A stretch of DNA of 64,000 nt, taken from NCBI GenBank assembly GCA_907165065.1, contig OU015533.1, positions 28,846,578 through 28,910,577 on the forward strand, given 5' to 3'. How positions within the stretch are numbered: position 1 is the stretch's first letter; the number at the start of each line of letters is the position of its first letter. The notes beneath the pieces were generated by a model. That model had not been told where the DNA came from and did no database searches. It saw only the letters and a program-made list of their open reading frames with translations. Both the position numbers and the translations under genes were made by a program. This document shows, one piece after another, positions 62,616 to 64,000 of this stretch. The stretch is from Caprimulgus europaeus (taxonomy: Eukaryota > Chordata > Aves > Caprimulgiformes > Caprimulgidae).

Positions 62616-64000
62616 GGTGAATTGTGTGTTCTGTACAGCTGTCTGATTTCATTCCCCCTCACAAGTATTTGGTGCTGTGCAGCTTCTCTCAAGGATGAAA
62701 AAAGAAAGAAAACTCCCAGTGGGGTGTGTTAAGGCCCCTCCGTCCCCTGTACCAGCCCTTCGCCTTCATTTTATGGCAGTGACTTGTGAGTGTCTGGGGA
62801 GCCGGCTGCAGCGGTCCCTGGGCTGCTGAGTCCTCCCTTCAGGAGCACTACATTGGAAGCTACAAGTGACCAACTCCTGGACTGACTTGTGACCTAATTG
62901 CTAACGAGCTTTTTGGTCTGGATGCACTTTACTGCGGGCTGGCACATGGCCTCTGCAGATGCAGCCATTCAGCTGCGAGGTGCTCAGCAGAAACTTGGGG
63001 CAGCCATCAGCCTTTTTTGCCAAAGGAGATGGAGACTTTTCCTGCTGCTCTGGATGGCAGGTGAATGACAACTCAAGCTGATGGCTGCTTCTGCAATAGA
63101 TCCTGCAGGACCCTGCTGTGCCAAACTTAATTTTGCCTCAAACCTTAACTGGCTTTAGCTTTACTGTAGCGTAGCCCAGAGCACACTGTCAGTAGGATGT
63201 TGATATGTTCAGCAGACGCTAAACAGAGCTCAACTACACTTCGGTGCCTTAAGAGAGGAAAAATAGCAATTCCATCTAACATTTAATGTTCTGGTCCCAC
63301 TAAAAGATTCTGGAAAACACAGCTAGTGCATTTCATAGGCAAACAATAAAAAGTAAGCAAGCCATAGAGCTCCCTTTTGAGGGGAGGAGCAGTGGTAGTG
63401 GTTCAGGAGGAAATGCATGCATTTAGATGGTTTCTGCTGGAAAATGAACTGGGCAGGCAGCGGGGGGGGGGCGGGGTACCCTCTAACTTTCACTGTTCTT
63501 TATATGTTGGCAGCACTTTTCTCAAAAAGCCAAAAGAAAAATTACAATCAGAAGTCTGGGATTACAGCAACTGTTACCTACCTCTGCTCCCAGGGAAGAG
63601 CACCCAGCTGCAGGATCAATGTACCTTTTTTCTCTTAACCCAACAGCTGAATAACATTTAATCTATGTTGAGGTGACCTCTACCTTCAGTTCCAGGGCAG
63701 CACTCCCCATCTGGCAGTAAATACTGTTTGCAGAGACAATAGCTACTTTATGGCCCAGCAAAAATAATATGAACACCAACAAGACTAAGAGAAGCCCGGT
63801 GTGTTAGCGGTCAGCAAGGGCAGGAAGTCATGGCTCTGTTTGTGGGCTACGTGATGCCCTTGGGCTGCAGCAGCCCTTTCCCTTTGTGTACAGGGACTGT
63901 GTATTTTGTTTCTAAGGGAATTTTGTGAGAACTACTTCAGTGTGGGTTTGGCAGTTGAGAGGACAGGCACTTCAGGGACGGAATAAATGTCAAGACCATT
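62616..64000. other. Intergenic sequence downstream of CCNYL1
   Basis: No coding exon or clear repeat. In human the next gene is FZD5 on the opposite strand, but I see no frizzled-like frame and no minus-strand AATAAA here. A run of ten G followed by CGGGG lies at 63462-63476. Confidence 0.5.

Noticed and set aside
62616-64000. 3' UTR of FZD5 on the minus strand
   Set aside because: Expected from human gene order, but no frizzled coding sequence or minus-strand AATAAA is seen in this stretch.

Overview
This window is vertebrate nuclear DNA, almost certainly from a bird. It carries spliced genes with GT-AG introns, CpG-island promoters, long AT-rich 3' UTRs and several CR1 LINE fragments with the 3' ends seen in avian genomes. 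Three protein-coding genes can be read: the last exon of CREB1 (+), all of METTL21A (-) and all of CCNYL1 (+). CREB1-METTL21A-CCNYL1 is, from general knowledge, the same order and orientation as on human 2q33, so this is an ordinary conserved autosomal block. I see no prokaryotic, CRISPR, tRNA, rRNA or viral gene.

Layout. 1-1466 is CREB1's last intron. 1467-1611 codes for the C-terminal bZIP of CREB1, followed by a long 3' UTR that probably ends near 7.8 kb. 7.8-11.6 kb is the gap between two convergent genes. 11.6-15.0 kb is METTL21A on the minus strand: three coding exons, 218 codons and a GC-rich promoter at about 14.7-15.6 kb. About 15.65-26.5 kb is intergenic with nothing convincing. At about 26.7-28.4 kb lies the CCNYL1 CpG island, with paired inverted CCAAT boxes, CRE half-sites and GC boxes. 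CCNYL1 then runs to about 62.6 kb in ten coding exons (364 codons). Its 14.3-kb first intron holds four CR1 fragments. After 62.6 kb only intergenic sequence is visible.

The three genes do not form one pathway. CREB1 is a cAMP/Ca2+-responsive transcription factor, METTL21A a lysine methyltransferase of Hsp70 chaperones, and CCNYL1 a membrane-anchored Y-type cyclin that activates CDK14/CDK16-type kinases. All exon junctions keep frame exactly: METTL21A coding exons sum to 657 nt and CCNYL1 exons to 1095 nt. No gene is broken.

The observations most worth checking are a 30-nt, splice-flanked, in-frame microexon-like segment in CCNYL1 intron 1; a 66-nt uninterrupted polypyrimidine tract in CCNYL1 intron 3; a three-codon uORF upstream of CCNYL1; a G-quadruplex-like cluster just after its first donor; and an ancient MIR-like SINE relic in METTL21A intron 2. 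I did not find a new biological system.
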